Of a DNA stretch of 64,000 bases, positions 1-9,282 are shown piece by piece. The notes under the pieces were generated by a model. That model ran no database searches, was not told the origin of the DNA, and was given only the letters and a program-made list of their open reading frames with translations. Location of the stretch: positions 186,001 to 250,000 of the forward strand of contig NZ_FOKT01000006.1 in the NCBI RefSeq assembly GCF_900112305.1, written 5' to 3'. Each line of letters opens with the position of its first letter. Position 1 is the first letter of the stretch. Made by a program: the position numbers and the translations under genes. Source of the stretch: Microbulbifer thermotolerans. Lineage in GTDB: Bacteria; Pseudomonadota; Gammaproteobacteria; Pseudomonadales; Cellvibrionaceae.

Positions 1-757
1 CAACGCCAGCGCCGGGATGATGGATCTGTTCGGCGAGGTGGTCCCCAGCGCTTCCGATGGTGATGTCTATGCGGATTTCCGCCGCACCCGACCCTGGAGT
101 ATCCGCGAGCGCCTGGAAGGGGAGAAAAATACCCTCGGTCTCTATCTTACCGGCCACCCGATCGATGAATACGAGGATGAGCTCAAGCAGCTGGTCAAGG
201 CGCGAATTGCGGATTTGAAACCGGGCAAGGACAGCCAGAAGGTGGCCGGCCTGGTAGTGGGCATGCGGGTGATGAAAACCAAACGCGGCGACACTATGGC
301 CATTGTCACCCTCGACGACCGCAGCGGGCGTATAGAGGCGGCGGTATTCAGCGAGACTTTCTCCGAGTGCCGCGAGAAACTGGCCAAAGACGCCCTCTTG
401 GTGTTGGACGGCCCGGTTGCCCACGACGACTACAGCGGCGGCCTGAAAATGACCGTCAACAGCGTCGCCAGCCTGGATGAATTGCGCCGCGACAGTGTCA
501 CCGGGGTGCAACTGCGGCTGGAAAGCGCTGCGGCCACGCCGGGGCTGGCCAAGCGTTTGGCTGCCTGCCTGCAGCCCTATACCGGCGGCGCCTGCACCGT
601 CAGTCTCGAGGTGGTGCGCAGCGATGCTCGCGGCACCTACCGGCTGCCGTCGCAGTGGCAGGTGGAGCCGAGCGATCAACTGGTCCAGTCCCTGCGCGAG
701 CTGCTCGGGCGGGAGCGCGTTGCGCTCGACTACACTGAGCGGCGCCGGCGTGGCTAA
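1..757 (+). CDS. dnaE: DNA polymerase III alpha subunit, C-terminal part (partial)
   Basis: Only the last ~250 residues are present; the reading frame is open from base 2 and the gene begins upstream of the window. The segment starts in the Gly/Met-rich linker that precedes the motif MDLFGE, goes through the conserved stretch LGLYLTGHPIDEY, and then an OB-fold nucleic-acid binding domain (VAGLVVGMRVMKTKRGDTMAIVTLDD region) and the terminal domain that in E. coli contacts the tau subunit. This is the replicative polymerase catalytic subunit, acting in the cytoplasm. It precedes accA as in Pseudomonas and relatives, with about 170 bases between them. Identification rests on the conserved C-terminal sequence and the neighbour accA. 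Confidence 0.93.
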   Translation, partial: NASAGMMDLFGEVVPSASDGDVYADFRRTRPWSIRERLEGEKNTLGLYLTGHPIDEYEDELKQLVKARIADLKPGKDSQKVAGLVVGMRVMKTKRGDTMAIVTLDDRSGRIEAAVFSETFSECREKLAKDALLVLDGPVAHDDYSGGLKMTVNSVASLDELRRDSVTGVQLRLESAAATPGLAKRLAACLQPYTGGACTVSLEVVRSDARGTYRLPSQWQVEPSDQLVQSLRELLGRERVALDYTERRRRG

Positions 758-926
758 ATTGGCCCTGGCCGCTTGCGAGATATTCCCTGGGCGCAGGCTC
801 GACTAGGCGGTTCTATCTGGTAAGCTAGCCGACATTTTTAAGTAACAGCGAATATGCGGGCCCGCGGCCCGCGAGCTGAACGGGGGCCGGCGCTCCCGGG
901 TTCCCAAATATCAAGGCGCGGACTTC

Positions 927-1883
927 ATGAATTTCAACTTTCTCGAATTTGAACAGCCGATCGCTGAGCTGGAAAGCAAGATCAAAGAGCTGCAGCATGT
1001 GGGTGACGATGTCGATCTGAATATTGCCGACGAGGTGGCCCGGCTGCGCGAGAAGAGCAGGAGCCTGACCGAATCCATCTACTCCAACCTCACCCCCTGG
1101 CAGGTGGTGCAGGTGGCGCGCCACCCACAGCGCCCCTATTCAAAGGATTATATTGAGCGTATTTTCACCGACTGGGATGAGCTGCACGGCGATCGCCATT
1201 TCGGCGATGACAAAGCCATTATTAGCGGCATCGCGCGCCTGAACGGAAAACCGGTGGCTGTGATCGGTGAGGAGAAAGGGCGCTCCGTAAACGAAAAGGT
1301 GGCGCGCAACTTTGGTATGCCCAAGCCGGAAGGCTATCGCAAGGCGCTGCGTATCATGCAGATGGCCGAGCGCTTCAAACTGCCGGTGCTGACCCTGATC
1401 GACACTCCCGGAGCCTATCCGGGCATCGACAGTGAAGAGCGGGGCATCAGTGAGGCCATCGCCCAAAATCTGGCGGTGATGTCCCGTCTGCGCACCCCCA
1501 TCATCTGCACCGTGATTGGCGAAGGCTCCTCCGGCGGCGCGCTGGCGATCGGTGTGGGCGACCAGCTGAACATGCTGCAGTACTCCACTTACTTCGTGAT
1601 CTCTCCCGAGGGCTGCGCCAATATCATCTGGAAAACCGTGGAGAAGGCGCCGCTGGCGGCCGAGGCCATGGGGGTGACTTCCAGTGTGCTGGAAGAGCTG
1701 GGTATCGTCGACGAAACAATTCCGGAACCTTTGGGTGGGGCTCATCGCGATCCGGATGCCATGGCCGCACGCTTGAAGGAACGCCTCGGCGATCAGTTGG
1801 AACGGCTGACCAGCACGCCCATCGACGAGCTGTTGGAGAAGCGCTACCAGCGGTTGATGAGCTACGGCAATATCGCTTCCTGA
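927..1883 (+). CDS. accA: Acetyl-CoA carboxylase carboxyltransferase subunit alpha
   Basis: 318 residues, the usual length (E. coli AccA is 319). The protein opens with [16 protein letters not shown], a typical AccA start, then a helical N-terminal region and a crotonase-fold carboxyltransferase domain with the oxyanion-forming glycine stretch [15 protein letters not shown] near residue 200. With AccD it transfers carboxyl from biotin-BCCP to acetyl-CoA, the first committed step of fatty acid synthesis, in the cytoplasm. A perfect 7-bp hairpin (856-862 with 866-872) lies in the 5' leader, not followed by T residues, so it is not a terminator. The gene is followed by a clear terminator. In pseudomonads the next gene is tilS; here 19 kb of carbohydrate genes intervenes. 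Confidence 0.97.
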   Translation: MNFNFLEFEQPIAELESKIKELQHVGDDVDLNIADEVARLREKSRSLTESIYSNLTPWQVVQVARHPQRPYSKDYIERIFTDWDELHGDRHFGDDKAIISGIARLNGKPVAVIGEEKGRSVNEKVARNFGMPKPEGYRKALRIMQMAERFKLPVLTLIDTPGAYPGIDSEERGISEAIAQNLAVMSRLRTPIICTVIGEGSSGGALAIGVGDQLNMLQYSTYFVISPEGCANIIWKTVEKAPLAAEAMGVTSSVLEELGIVDETIPEPLGGAHRDPDAMAARLKERLGDQLERLTSTPIDELLEKRYQRLMSYGNIAS

Positions 1884-1892
1884 TACCCGCTC

Positions 1893-1932
1893 GGGCGAAC
1901 ACAGGGTTCGCCCTTACCTTTCTGTTTTTATC
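1893..1932 (+). terminator. Rho-independent terminator after accA
   Basis: Perfect 8-bp stem GGGCGAAC (1893-1900) with GTTCGCCC (1906-1913), 5-base loop, followed by a T-rich tract ending in five T. It lies 10 bases after the accA stop and closes the dnaE-accA transcription unit. Confidence 0.8.
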
Positions 1933-2054
1933 TTTGCTGGCCCGTGCCATGCGCCCCGCCCCCTGCAATCGCGCGATAGTACGGGTGGGGCTGTTGGTAC
2001 CAGTCCCGGAATAAACCGGCGCGAGCGGTCGGGGATCGATCCCTTCCGCCGCAA

Positions 2055-3512
2055 TTATCCGCGGATTTCCTCCAGTTCCAGCCCCTTGGTTTCTTGCACC
2101 AGGTAGACCACGAAGACAATGGACAGAAGAGCAAACAGTGTGTAAATGCCGTAGGCTCCGGCGAGGCCGATTCCCGTCAGCATGATCGGGAAGGTCATGG
2201 TAATGCCGAAGTTGGCAACCCATTGGGAGAGGCCGGAAACTGCAAGGCCGGAGCCGCGGATCTGGTTGGGGAACATCTCGCCCAACAGGGTCCACATGGC
2301 CGGTCCCCAGGAACCGTTGAAGAAGAACACGTAGACGTTGGCCGCGATCAGTGCCAGCAAGCCCATGGACTGAGAGAGATGCAGTTTACCGTTTGCATCC
2401 ACGGTGGCGCCGGCAAAGGCGAAGGCCACCAGACCAAGCGTCACCGCCATGCCGATGGAACCCGCTAGCAGCAGCGGTTTGCGGCCGATCCTGTCGATCA
2501 GTGTCATGGTAATCAGGCAGGCTGCAATGCTGACACCACCGGAGATGATGTTTATGAGCAGCGCATCTGCTTCGGAAAAACCCACCGCCTGCCACAGTAC
2601 CGCGCCGTAATAGAAGACAACGTTGATGCCGACTAGCTGCTGGAAGGTAGCCAGGCCAATGCCCACCCACACAATCTTGCGCACCTTGCCCACACCGCCG
2701 CCATTGGATTCCAGCAGGTCTGACAGGCGCGGGCGGCGGTTGCTAACGGTGGACTGGCGAATGCTCTCCAGTTTGCCGGCTGCAGCCGCTTTACCGTAGA
2801 GCTTGCTCAATACAGCCCTGGCTTTCTCTGTCTGGCGGGAAAGCACCAGGTAGCGGGGGCTTTCCGGAATCAGTAGTAGGGTGCAAAAGAACAGCATCGC
2901 CGGAACGATTTCAATCCAGAACATCCAGCGCCAGGCGGTGTAGCCCAGCCACCAGTCATTAACCGCAGAGCCAGCAGCCTGGGCCAGCCAGTAATTGCTT
3001 ACAAATGCTGCAAACAGACCAAAAATGATTGCTATCTGGTTGATGGTGGTCAGCCGACCGCGCAGGGCCGCCGGGGCTATCTCACTGATATACGCCGGTG
3101 ACATTACGCTGGCCGCGCCCACCGCGAGACCGCCGAGAATGCGGTAGAAAACAAACTCCACGGAGCCGGTGGCAATGCCGGAACCCCAGGCGCTGACGAC
3201 AAACAGGACCGCCGCAATCAGTAGCAGTGTCTTGCGTCCCCAAAGATCGGCCAGGCGACCGGCAAAAAAGGCACCCGCGGCGCAGCCCAGCAACATCGAG
3301 GCTACGTTAAAGCCCGTGCCGGCGGTATCGGAATGAAATGCCTGCTGCAGCCCGGTCACAGTGCCGTTGATCACGCCACTGTCGAACCCGAACAGGAAGC
3401 CACCGATGGTGGCCACACAGCAGATCAGGGTTATCAGGGGAAGGGGCGCCGCGTCTTGGCGCTCCTGTAGAGGCTCCAGGTTGCCTTCAGTGGATTTCTC
3501 ATACGCTTGCAT
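2055..3512 (-). CDS. MFS sugar porter (sugar:H+ symporter family), locus 1
   Basis: 485 residues with twelve predicted membrane segments and the signatures of the sugar porter family: GFLFGFDSGVINGTV in helix 1, GRLADLWGRK in loop 2-3, PESPRYLV before the central loop, QQLVGINVVFYYG in helix 7, DRIGRKPLL in loop 8-9 and ETKGLELEEI at the end. Family members bring monosaccharides across the inner membrane by proton symport; glucose or a related hexose is the natural guess because the gene follows a beta-glucosidase gene. Start chosen at an ATG with AGGAAGT 6 bases upstream. It is last in the leftward series GH5-TonB receptor-GH3-porter and is a close paralogue of the porter at 19701-21137. Substrate is inferred, not read. 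Confidence 0.88.
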   Translation of the reverse strand: MQAYEKSTEGNLEPLQERQDAAPLPLITLICCVATIGGFLFGFDSGVINGTVTGLQQAFHSDTAGTGFNVASMLLGCAAGAFFAGRLADLWGRKTLLLIAAVLFVVSAWGSGIATGSVEFVFYRILGGLAVGAASVMSPAYISEIAPAALRGRLTTINQIAIIFGLFAAFVSNYWLAQAAGSAVNDWWLGYTAWRWMFWIEIVPAMLFFCTLLLIPESPRYLVLSRQTEKARAVLSKLYGKAAAAGKLESIRQSTVSNRRPRLSDLLESNGGGVGKVRKIVWVGIGLATFQQLVGINVVFYYGAVLWQAVGFSEADALLINIISGGVSIAACLITMTLIDRIGRKPLLLAGSIGMAVTLGLVAFAFAGATVDANGKLHLSQSMGLLALIAANVYVFFFNGSWGPAMWTLLGEMFPNQIRGSGLAVSGLSQWVANFGITMTFPIMLTGIGLAGAYGIYTLFALLSIVFVVYLVQETKGLELEEIRG

Positions 3513-3822
3513 TGGTTACTTCCTGCTTTTAGGTGTTTGGTTGTTATTGTGTTGGGTTCGAAGTTCTTCTTTACGTAATCCGCAGGGGCCGTTGATTGCG
3601 ATATTTTGGTGTGACAAAACTGTTCCACTTTGTGTGGATTTACTAAGTAAGGTGCGAAAACGGTTGGAATTACGTTTCTATCAGTTGGTGCCGAAAAAAA
3701 GGGAAGTTGTGGGGCAGCGAATTCTGTATTCACTGCCATATTTCTTTTACCCGCGCGCCACCCCATTTACGGAACTCGGGGCAGCGCTATCCGTTTATTT
3801 TGAACTATTTTTTATGGAGCAC
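3513..3822. other. Intergenic region between GH3 gene and porter gene
   Basis: 310 bases without a credible gene. It is more AT-rich than its neighbours and long enough to give the porter its own promoter on the minus strand, but I could not pick a convincing -35/-10 pair. The palindrome TTCGAA at 3557-3562 resembles boxes seen upstream of the other transport genes of this island. Confidence 0.4.
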
Positions 3823-6141
3823 TTATTGCAGGGTAAAGCTGCCCTGCAAGCCCGATTCTGCGTCTGGTGCAATCCATACATGGAATTCACCGGGCTCGAT
3901 CACCTGTTGCATCTGCGCGTTGTGGAAGGCCAGCTGGTTGGCTTTAAGTGTAAAACTCACGCGACGGGATTCTCCGGGCGCCAGGGTAATACGCTCGAAA
4001 CCCTTTAATTCCCGTACCGGTCGCGACACACTGCCCACCAAGTCGCGCACATACAATTGCACGGTTTCGGTGGCGGTGCGCTTGCCGGTGTTGGTGATGG
4101 TGGCGGAAACATGCAATTGTCCATCTGCATCCAGAGTGCTGTCGGAAAGTTCCAGTTCACTGTAATGGAATTCGCTGTAGGTGAGGCCGTAACCGAATGG
4201 GAACAGCGGTTTGTGCCCGTAATCCAGCAGATTGGATGAGTTGCCCGGCTGATGCTGAAACACCTCGCGACCGATTTTTTCGATACGAGTGTAATTGTCA
4301 TCGGTTGCCGGACGGCCAGTAGGTAGGTGGTTGTAATAGATAGGGATCTGGCCCGCGCCCACCGGCCAGCTCAACGGCAGGCGGCCGGAAGGTGAGGTTT
4401 CTCCGTAGAGCACCTCCGCCAGTGCCGGTCCGGCCATGGTTCCCGGGTGCCAGGCCATCATCACTGCGTCGGCCTGTTCGAGGGTTTGATCCAGCTGCAA
4501 CGGGCGCCCAGCCATCAATACCATTGCCAGCGGCTTGCCGGTCTTGGCCAGCTCTGCCAGCAGTTGCGCCTGTGCGCCGGGCAGGCGAATATCGCCGCGG
4601 CTGTGGCCTTCGCCGGAGAGGATAGCTTCCTCGCCGCCGACAAAAAGCACTACATCGGCTTTTTTGGCCGCTTTGATTGCCGCTTTGAAACCGCGCGTGC
4701 TGGTGTCCCGGCTGTATTCGAGGCCGGCGGCGTAGAGAATTTTACCTTTATCACCCACCATCGCGCGCAGTGCAGGTAGCAGGGTGCGCGAGTGCTCTTT
4801 GTTACCGTTGTACACCCAAGTGCCCATCTGCTCGTGAGGGGCATCCGCCAATGGGCCAATAAGTGCGACCGTCTGGCCTTTCTTCAGCGGCAGCAGCTGT
4901 TTGTCGTTTTTGAGTAGGACGAAGGTTTCCTTGGCGGCCTCTTTGGCGGCATTCAGGAATTGGTCGTTGCGGATGATCTGCTCACGCTCGGCTGGCGTTT
5001 TTGCTCGGGGGTAGGGGTTTTCCCACAGTCCTAAGCGCAGTTTTACCCGCAGGATATTGGCCACCGCTGTATCTAACTGTGCTTCGGTAAATTCCCCTTC
5101 GTCCATTAATCTTGCCAGGAATTGTTCGTAGGTGTCCGTGTGCATCTCCATATCGATGCCCGCATTGGCGGCAAGGGCGGCGGCGTGCTTGGCGTCGCGA
5201 GCATAGCCGTGAGGAATCATTTCCATCACCGCGTTCCAGTCACTTACTACAAAGCCGTCAAACCCCCATTCGTCTCGCAGAATCTGTTTGAACAGGAAGG
5301 GGCTACCAGTGCCGGGGACATCGTTGAGGGAGCTGTAGGTACTCATGATACTCTGCATACCTGCGTCTATACCGGCCTTGAACGGCGGCAGGTAGATATC
5401 GCGTAGCAGGCGCTCGGGAATATAAGCACTGTTGTAATCGCGGCCGCCTTCTGCGGCACCGTAGCCGGCAAAGTGTTTGCCACAGGCAGCGAGGCTGGTG
5501 GGATCGGAGAGGTTGTCAGTCTGGAAACCTTCCACCATGGCGACACCGAGGATCGAGGTCAGCAGAGGATCTTCCCCCAGGGTTTCGGCGATGCGGCCCC
5601 AGCGCGGGTCGCGGCTGATGTCGATCATGGGTGCAAAGGTCCAGCGGATGCCATCGGCGCTGGCCTCTTGTGCGGCGATGCGCGCCCCGTTTCTAATCAG
5701 TTCCGGATTCCAGCTGGCGGCTTGGCCGAGAGGAATTGGGAAAATGGTTTCGTAGCCGTGGATTACATCCTGCCCAAACAGAAGCGGAATGCCCCGGGGG
5801 CTTTCTTCCACGGCGAGGCGTTGCAATTCCTCGAATGCATTGTTATCCACGGAACTGAAGTTGACATTCAGGAACCCTCCGACGCGTCCTTCGCGTATTG
5901 CCTGCTTGATATCTTTCATATCCTCGGCCTTGAAGGTTCCCCAGTCGCGCAGTGCCAGCTGACCGATTTTTTCCTGCACGGACATTTGTGCGAGTAGGCT
6001 CTGGATACGGGACTCGATGGCATTTTGTTGGCTGTGGGATTGGGTGGTAGCCACAGATTCGTTGGCGGCCTGAAGTGGCAGAGTGGCGGCGAGCGAGAGA
6101 AGCCCGGCCATAGCGGCAATATAAATGGGATACTTTTTCAT
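3823..6141 (-). CDS. Periplasmic glycoside hydrolase family 3 beta-glucosidase (BglX-like), locus 1
   Basis: 772 residues. A signal peptide (MKKYPIYIAAMAGLLSLAATLPLQAA) directs it to the periplasm. The GH3 N-terminal barrel follows (about 60-400) with the nucleophile aspartate in FVVSDWNAV near residue 300, then the GH3 C-terminal domain (about 410-640, with GGEEAILSGEGHSRGDI) and a fibronectin-III-like domain (about 680-765). E. coli BglX has the same plan and 765 residues. It should release glucose from the non-reducing end of beta-gluco-oligosaccharides imported by the upstream TonB receptor, supplying the downstream porter. Start supported by GAGAG upstream. The exact linkage (beta-1,3 or beta-1,4) cannot be read from the sequence. 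Confidence 0.92.
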   Translation of the reverse strand: MKKYPIYIAAMAGLLSLAATLPLQAANESVATTQSHSQQNAIESRIQSLLAQMSVQEKIGQLALRDWGTFKAEDMKDIKQAIREGRVGGFLNVNFSSVDNNAFEELQRLAVEESPRGIPLLFGQDVIHGYETIFPIPLGQAASWNPELIRNGARIAAQEASADGIRWTFAPMIDISRDPRWGRIAETLGEDPLLTSILGVAMVEGFQTDNLSDPTSLAACGKHFAGYGAAEGGRDYNSAYIPERLLRDIYLPPFKAGIDAGMQSIMSTYSSLNDVPGTGSPFLFKQILRDEWGFDGFVVSDWNAVMEMIPHGYARDAKHAAALAANAGIDMEMHTDTYEQFLARLMDEGEFTEAQLDTAVANILRVKLRLGLWENPYPRAKTPAEREQIIRNDQFLNAAKEAAKETFVLLKNDKQLLPLKKGQTVALIGPLADAPHEQMGTWVYNGNKEHSRTLLPALRAMVGDKGKILYAAGLEYSRDTSTRGFKAAIKAAKKADVVLFVGGEEAILSGEGHSRGDIRLPGAQAQLLAELAKTGKPLAMVLMAGRPLQLDQTLEQADAVMMAWHPGTMAGPALAEVLYGETSPSGRLPLSWPVGAGQIPIYYNHLPTGRPATDDNYTRIEKIGREVFQHQPGNSSNLLDYGHKPLFPFGYGLTYSEFHYSELELSDSTLDADGQLHVSATITNTGKRTATETVQLYVRDLVGSVSRPVRELKGFERITLAPGESRRVSFTLKANQLAFHNAQMQQVIEPGEFHVWIAPDAESGLQGSFTLQ

Positions 6142-6200
6142 ACTAATCTCTCTCAGGTACTACTGACATCAGTTTGCTTGCGCGTAAAATCGGCGCGGGG

Positions 6201-6230
6201 AAAAAGGCCCCCGCCAGCATAGGTGGGGGC
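6201..6230 (-). terminator. Hairpin with T tract after TonB receptor gene (locus 1)
   Basis: Arms 6207-6215 and 6222-6230 pair over nine positions with one mismatch; on the minus strand they are followed by CTTTTT. It lies between the receptor stop and the GH3 start, so it probably terminates or attenuates transcription leaving the receptor gene, giving less hydrolase than receptor mRNA. Confidence 0.7.
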
Positions 6231-6281
6231 TAGGACGACAAGCGAAGGTGAAGATCGCTTTACTGTTAATCCGGCAGTCGG

Positions 6282-8996
6282 TTAAAAGTTGTAGTTGCCG
6301 CGGATGCCATAGAAACGCGGCATGGAAACCGGGCCTTTGATAACGCCGTCGCCACCGCCGGCCCAATAGGTTTCTTTTTGGTCGGTGAGGTTGTAAACGA
6401 AGGCTTCCACACTCCACTTGTTATCCGGCGCTTCCAGCTTCAGGGTGCTGTTTACACTGTGGAATGCCGGGCGCACATCGCTAAAGGCGTCGGGAGTTTC
6501 CGTGGCGAAGATATCGTAGTGTTTATCCACGTTTAGGAAGGTGTGGTATGACTTGTCTCGCCAGAAGTAGCTGAGGTGAGGAATAATGGCGAAGCCGTTG
6601 TCGAAACGAAACGTATGGGTGTAGTTCAGCTTGACACTGAGTTTCGGGGATGCCGCCAGTTCGTTGCCCTTGAGGTTAACTTTCATTGCATCGTTGTCTG
6701 GGTTGGTGGCTACGCCGTGATCCACTTCGAAAAGGTCAGTGGCTGCGAAATCCCAGTGATAGATAAAATCACTGGTGATTTCGGTGTCCAGCCAGGTCAG
6801 GTAACCTTCAAAGCGACCGTTTTCAATCGGTGCCCAGTCAAATTCCACTTCCAGACCTTTGATTACGGCGCTGCCGATGTTGTCTGTCTGGAAAACCGTC
6901 TGAGTTTCAGTGGTGATTTCACCGGTTAACTCGCCGGTTTCGTCATCCCGCTCTTCCACATAGTAGGGAAAGATACCTTTGGCCGATGCTGCCTGCATAT
7001 CTTCGTAGTCGCTGTAGAAGAGCGTCGCCATGATGTTCAGGTTGCCGTCCAGGTAAGTGCCCTTGGCGCCCAGCTCGTAGGTGGTCACGATTTCTGGATC
7101 GTAGGTGTTCTGATGGCGCTCTTTAATGATGCGGTCGCCATTGGCATCGGTCAGGTATTCTGCAGTGGTGGGGTCTTGCTCATACTGTACAAACACGTCG
7201 CCGATGCCGCCGGATTTGAAGCCGTTGGCTATATACCCGAATACCATCAGGTCGTCGTTGACAATGTAATCCAGGCCCACGCGATAGTTGGTAAAATCCC
7301 AACTGCCTTTGGTCTGGTTGTCGCTGACGATGCTGTAGATGGAGGAGTCCTCGAAGTAATCCGTGGGCAACTGATTGAACGCATCGCGATCCCACGCCGG
7401 GAAACAAGCCTCGCCGGTTTGTGGATTAATGGTGTCAGCGTTACAGGCCATATTGTGACCGCCCACATCCTGCTTGGTATCTTCGGTGTAGCGCACACCA
7501 AGAGTCAGGTTCAGCTGGTCGGTGATGGCGTAGGTGCCCTGGGTAAAAAGGGCCTGGGATTTGAGGGTACGCTCAGGCTGATTCCAGTAGTCCGCATTTT
7601 GGCCACTGTTGATCCAGCCACCCTGCATATTGTTGTCTTCTTCAAAATAGAAAACGCCGGCAATCCACTGCAGCGGGCCAGAGCCGGTGGACTGCAACTG
7701 GAATTCGTGGGACTGGGAAGTAAAGGTCGCATCGCGAAAGAAGATGGACATATCCCAACCGGTGATGCCGCGGTCCTGATCGGAGCGCTGTGAGCGCACC
7801 TGCTGGCTCCAGCCGGCGTTGTACACCAAGGCGATTTCGTCGGAAAGATCCCAACTCAAATTGGAGCGTACGGATTCGATATTCAGGTCGAGAAATCCGG
7901 GCACACTGACGTTGACGGTGTAGTCGTCGGCACCGGGGCCATATACGCTTTCACAACCCAGCTGGCCGGGTATTGGTACATCGGAAATATTGCCGTCGGC
8001 ATCCAGATAGTTGCCATCATCGTCTTTGCGGATGCGCTTGGCGGCCATATCACAGTTGAGGGTGTCGGTACCGCCGGCACTGTCGTCTTGGAATTGCTCA
8101 TAGGCCAGCATCCACGATAGGGATTCTACGGGTTCCCACAGAGCGCTGATGCGGAAGGCGTATTGATCGGAGTTGTTGTAGAAGTCGGAAGGGTCGGCCT
8201 TGACCAGCTCCTGTACTTCACCGCTGCCCCAGCGCTCGCGCTGGCGCAGGCTGCGGTCTTCATCAGCACCGGTATACACTGGGGCGTTCTGAATTTCTTC
8301 CGGCAGGTAGCGCACATCCCACTGGTTGGGGTCGTAGTAGCCGTCGAGATAGGAGTCGCGGGTTTCCTGCATAAAGGAAGCGCGCAGGGCAAAGGTCTCG
8401 CTGACCGGGATATTGATCATGCCGCGGGTCTGCTGGTGGTTCCAGCGACCGAGTTCGATGCCGATGGACGCGTCGAACTCGTTGAAGTCCGGGCGCTTGG
8501 AGATGATGTTGACGTTACCCACGGTTGAGTTGCGCCCGAACAGCGTGCCTTGAGGACCGCGCATGGCTTCCACCCGCTCCACATCGAACATCAACGCCAT
8601 GGCGCCCTGCGGGCGGGGAGAGTAGATGCCGTCCAGGTGTAAGCTCACTGAGGGATCACCCAGCTCGGTGATATTGGTGGACCGCACACCGCGCATGGCA
8701 ACCACCGGCGCGGTCTGGGACGAGTCCATGGAGATTTCCATGTTCGGCACCATTTGCGCCATATCCTTGATGTTGGTCAGGCCCTCGCGGTCCAGTTTTT
8801 CCTGGCTGAAGGCGGTGATGGAAATCGGGGTTTCCATCAGGTTGGTTTCCCGCTTGGTGGCGGTAACGGTAACTTCTTCCAGAGAGTTGGTTTGGTAAGC
8901 GTCGTACTGTGAGTTTCTCTCTTCCTCCTGGGCAAGAGCCATTCCCGTGTTGACCAGGGCAATGGAGAGCGCCAAAGGCTTGTGCAGTCTCATCAT
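6282..8996 (-). CDS. TonB-dependent outer-membrane receptor, carbohydrate type, locus 1
   Basis: 904 residues from the chosen start. Order: signal peptide (MMRLHKPLALSIALVNTGMALA), a TonB-box-like stretch with LEEVTVTATKRE, plug domain (about 45-160, including DGIYSPRPQ and MRGPQGTLFGRNSTVG), then a 22-strand barrel ending in the aromatic terminus RGNYNF. Family members pull oligosaccharides across the outer membrane using TonB/ExbBD energy. There is no SusD partner, as usual in Gammaproteobacteria. Start: ATG at 8996 because AGAGG lies 6 bases upstream and the signal peptide begins there; a longer frame to 9062 lacks support. Flanked by GH5 and GH3 genes, so the cargo is probably a beta-glucan oligosaccharide; this is inference. 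Confidence 0.93.
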   Translation of the reverse strand: MMRLHKPLALSIALVNTGMALAQEEERNSQYDAYQTNSLEEVTVTATKRETNLMETPISITAFSQEKLDREGLTNIKDMAQMVPNMEISMDSSQTAPVVAMRGVRSTNITELGDPSVSLHLDGIYSPRPQGAMALMFDVERVEAMRGPQGTLFGRNSTVGNVNIISKRPDFNEFDASIGIELGRWNHQQTRGMINIPVSETFALRASFMQETRDSYLDGYYDPNQWDVRYLPEEIQNAPVYTGADEDRSLRQRERWGSGEVQELVKADPSDFYNNSDQYAFRISALWEPVESLSWMLAYEQFQDDSAGGTDTLNCDMAAKRIRKDDDGNYLDADGNISDVPIPGQLGCESVYGPGADDYTVNVSVPGFLDLNIESVRSNLSWDLSDEIALVYNAGWSQQVRSQRSDQDRGITGWDMSIFFRDATFTSQSHEFQLQSTGSGPLQWIAGVFYFEEDNNMQGGWINSGQNADYWNQPERTLKSQALFTQGTYAITDQLNLTLGVRYTEDTKQDVGGHNMACNADTINPQTGEACFPAWDRDAFNQLPTDYFEDSSIYSIVSDNQTKGSWDFTNYRVGLDYIVNDDLMVFGYIANGFKSGGIGDVFVQYEQDPTTAEYLTDANGDRIIKERHQNTYDPEIVTTYELGAKGTYLDGNLNIMATLFYSDYEDMQAASAKGIFPYYVEERDDETGELTGEITTETQTVFQTDNIGSAVIKGLEVEFDWAPIENGRFEGYLTWLDTEITSDFIYHWDFAATDLFEVDHGVATNPDNDAMKVNLKGNELAASPKLSVKLNYTHTFRFDNGFAIIPHLSYFWRDKSYHTFLNVDKHYDIFATETPDAFSDVRPAFHSVNSTLKLEAPDNKWSVEAFVYNLTDQKETYWAGGGDGVIKGPVSMPRFYGIRGNYNF

Positions 8997-9079
8997 CGTT
9001 TTCCTCTGAGATATGGTTATTGTTTTATGCCGCCTGCTGTGACGGAGGAGGAACTCTGCCAAAGACCTTTTGGCCGTGC

Positions 9080-9132
9080 GTTCGGGTACCGTTACTCGAA
9101 CGAAAAATCCAGCTTTTTGGGGGGTTCGAGTA
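9080..9132. promoter_or_regulatory. Candidate operator: GTTCGnGTA boxes upstream of TonB receptor gene
   Basis: GTTCGGGTA (9080-9088) and TACTCGAAC (9093-9101) form an inverted repeat with 4-base spacer and one mismatch; a third box GTTCGAGTA lies at 9124-9132. Three copies within 53 bases, 84-136 bases before the receptor start, fit a regulator binding region. Binding protein unknown. Confidence 0.4.
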
Positions 9133-9221
9133 GTTTTGATCAGTCGTACGCTTTAAAAGTCTTTTAAAATCAATGGGTTAGTGTGTGTTCAGTTGAGGGC
9201 GCCAGTTGGCTTCCACAAGTG

Positions 9222-9254
9222 ACAGGGGCCGCGACAGGTGTCGGCGGCTCCTGT
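9222..9254. other. Hairpin between GH5 gene and TonB receptor gene
   Basis: ACAGG...CCTGT outer arms with GCCGC/GCGGC and GACA/TGTC inner pairs form a long imperfect stem downstream of the GH5 stop on the minus strand. No T tract follows, so it is an mRNA-end stabiliser or weak terminator at most. Confidence 0.4.
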
Positions 9255-9282
9255 ATTTCGGCTTAGATTGTTGGCTTTTGGG

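Noticed and set aside
856..872. GC hairpin before accA as terminator of dnaE
   Set aside because: Perfect 7-bp stem but no T tract on either side; kept only as a note under accA.
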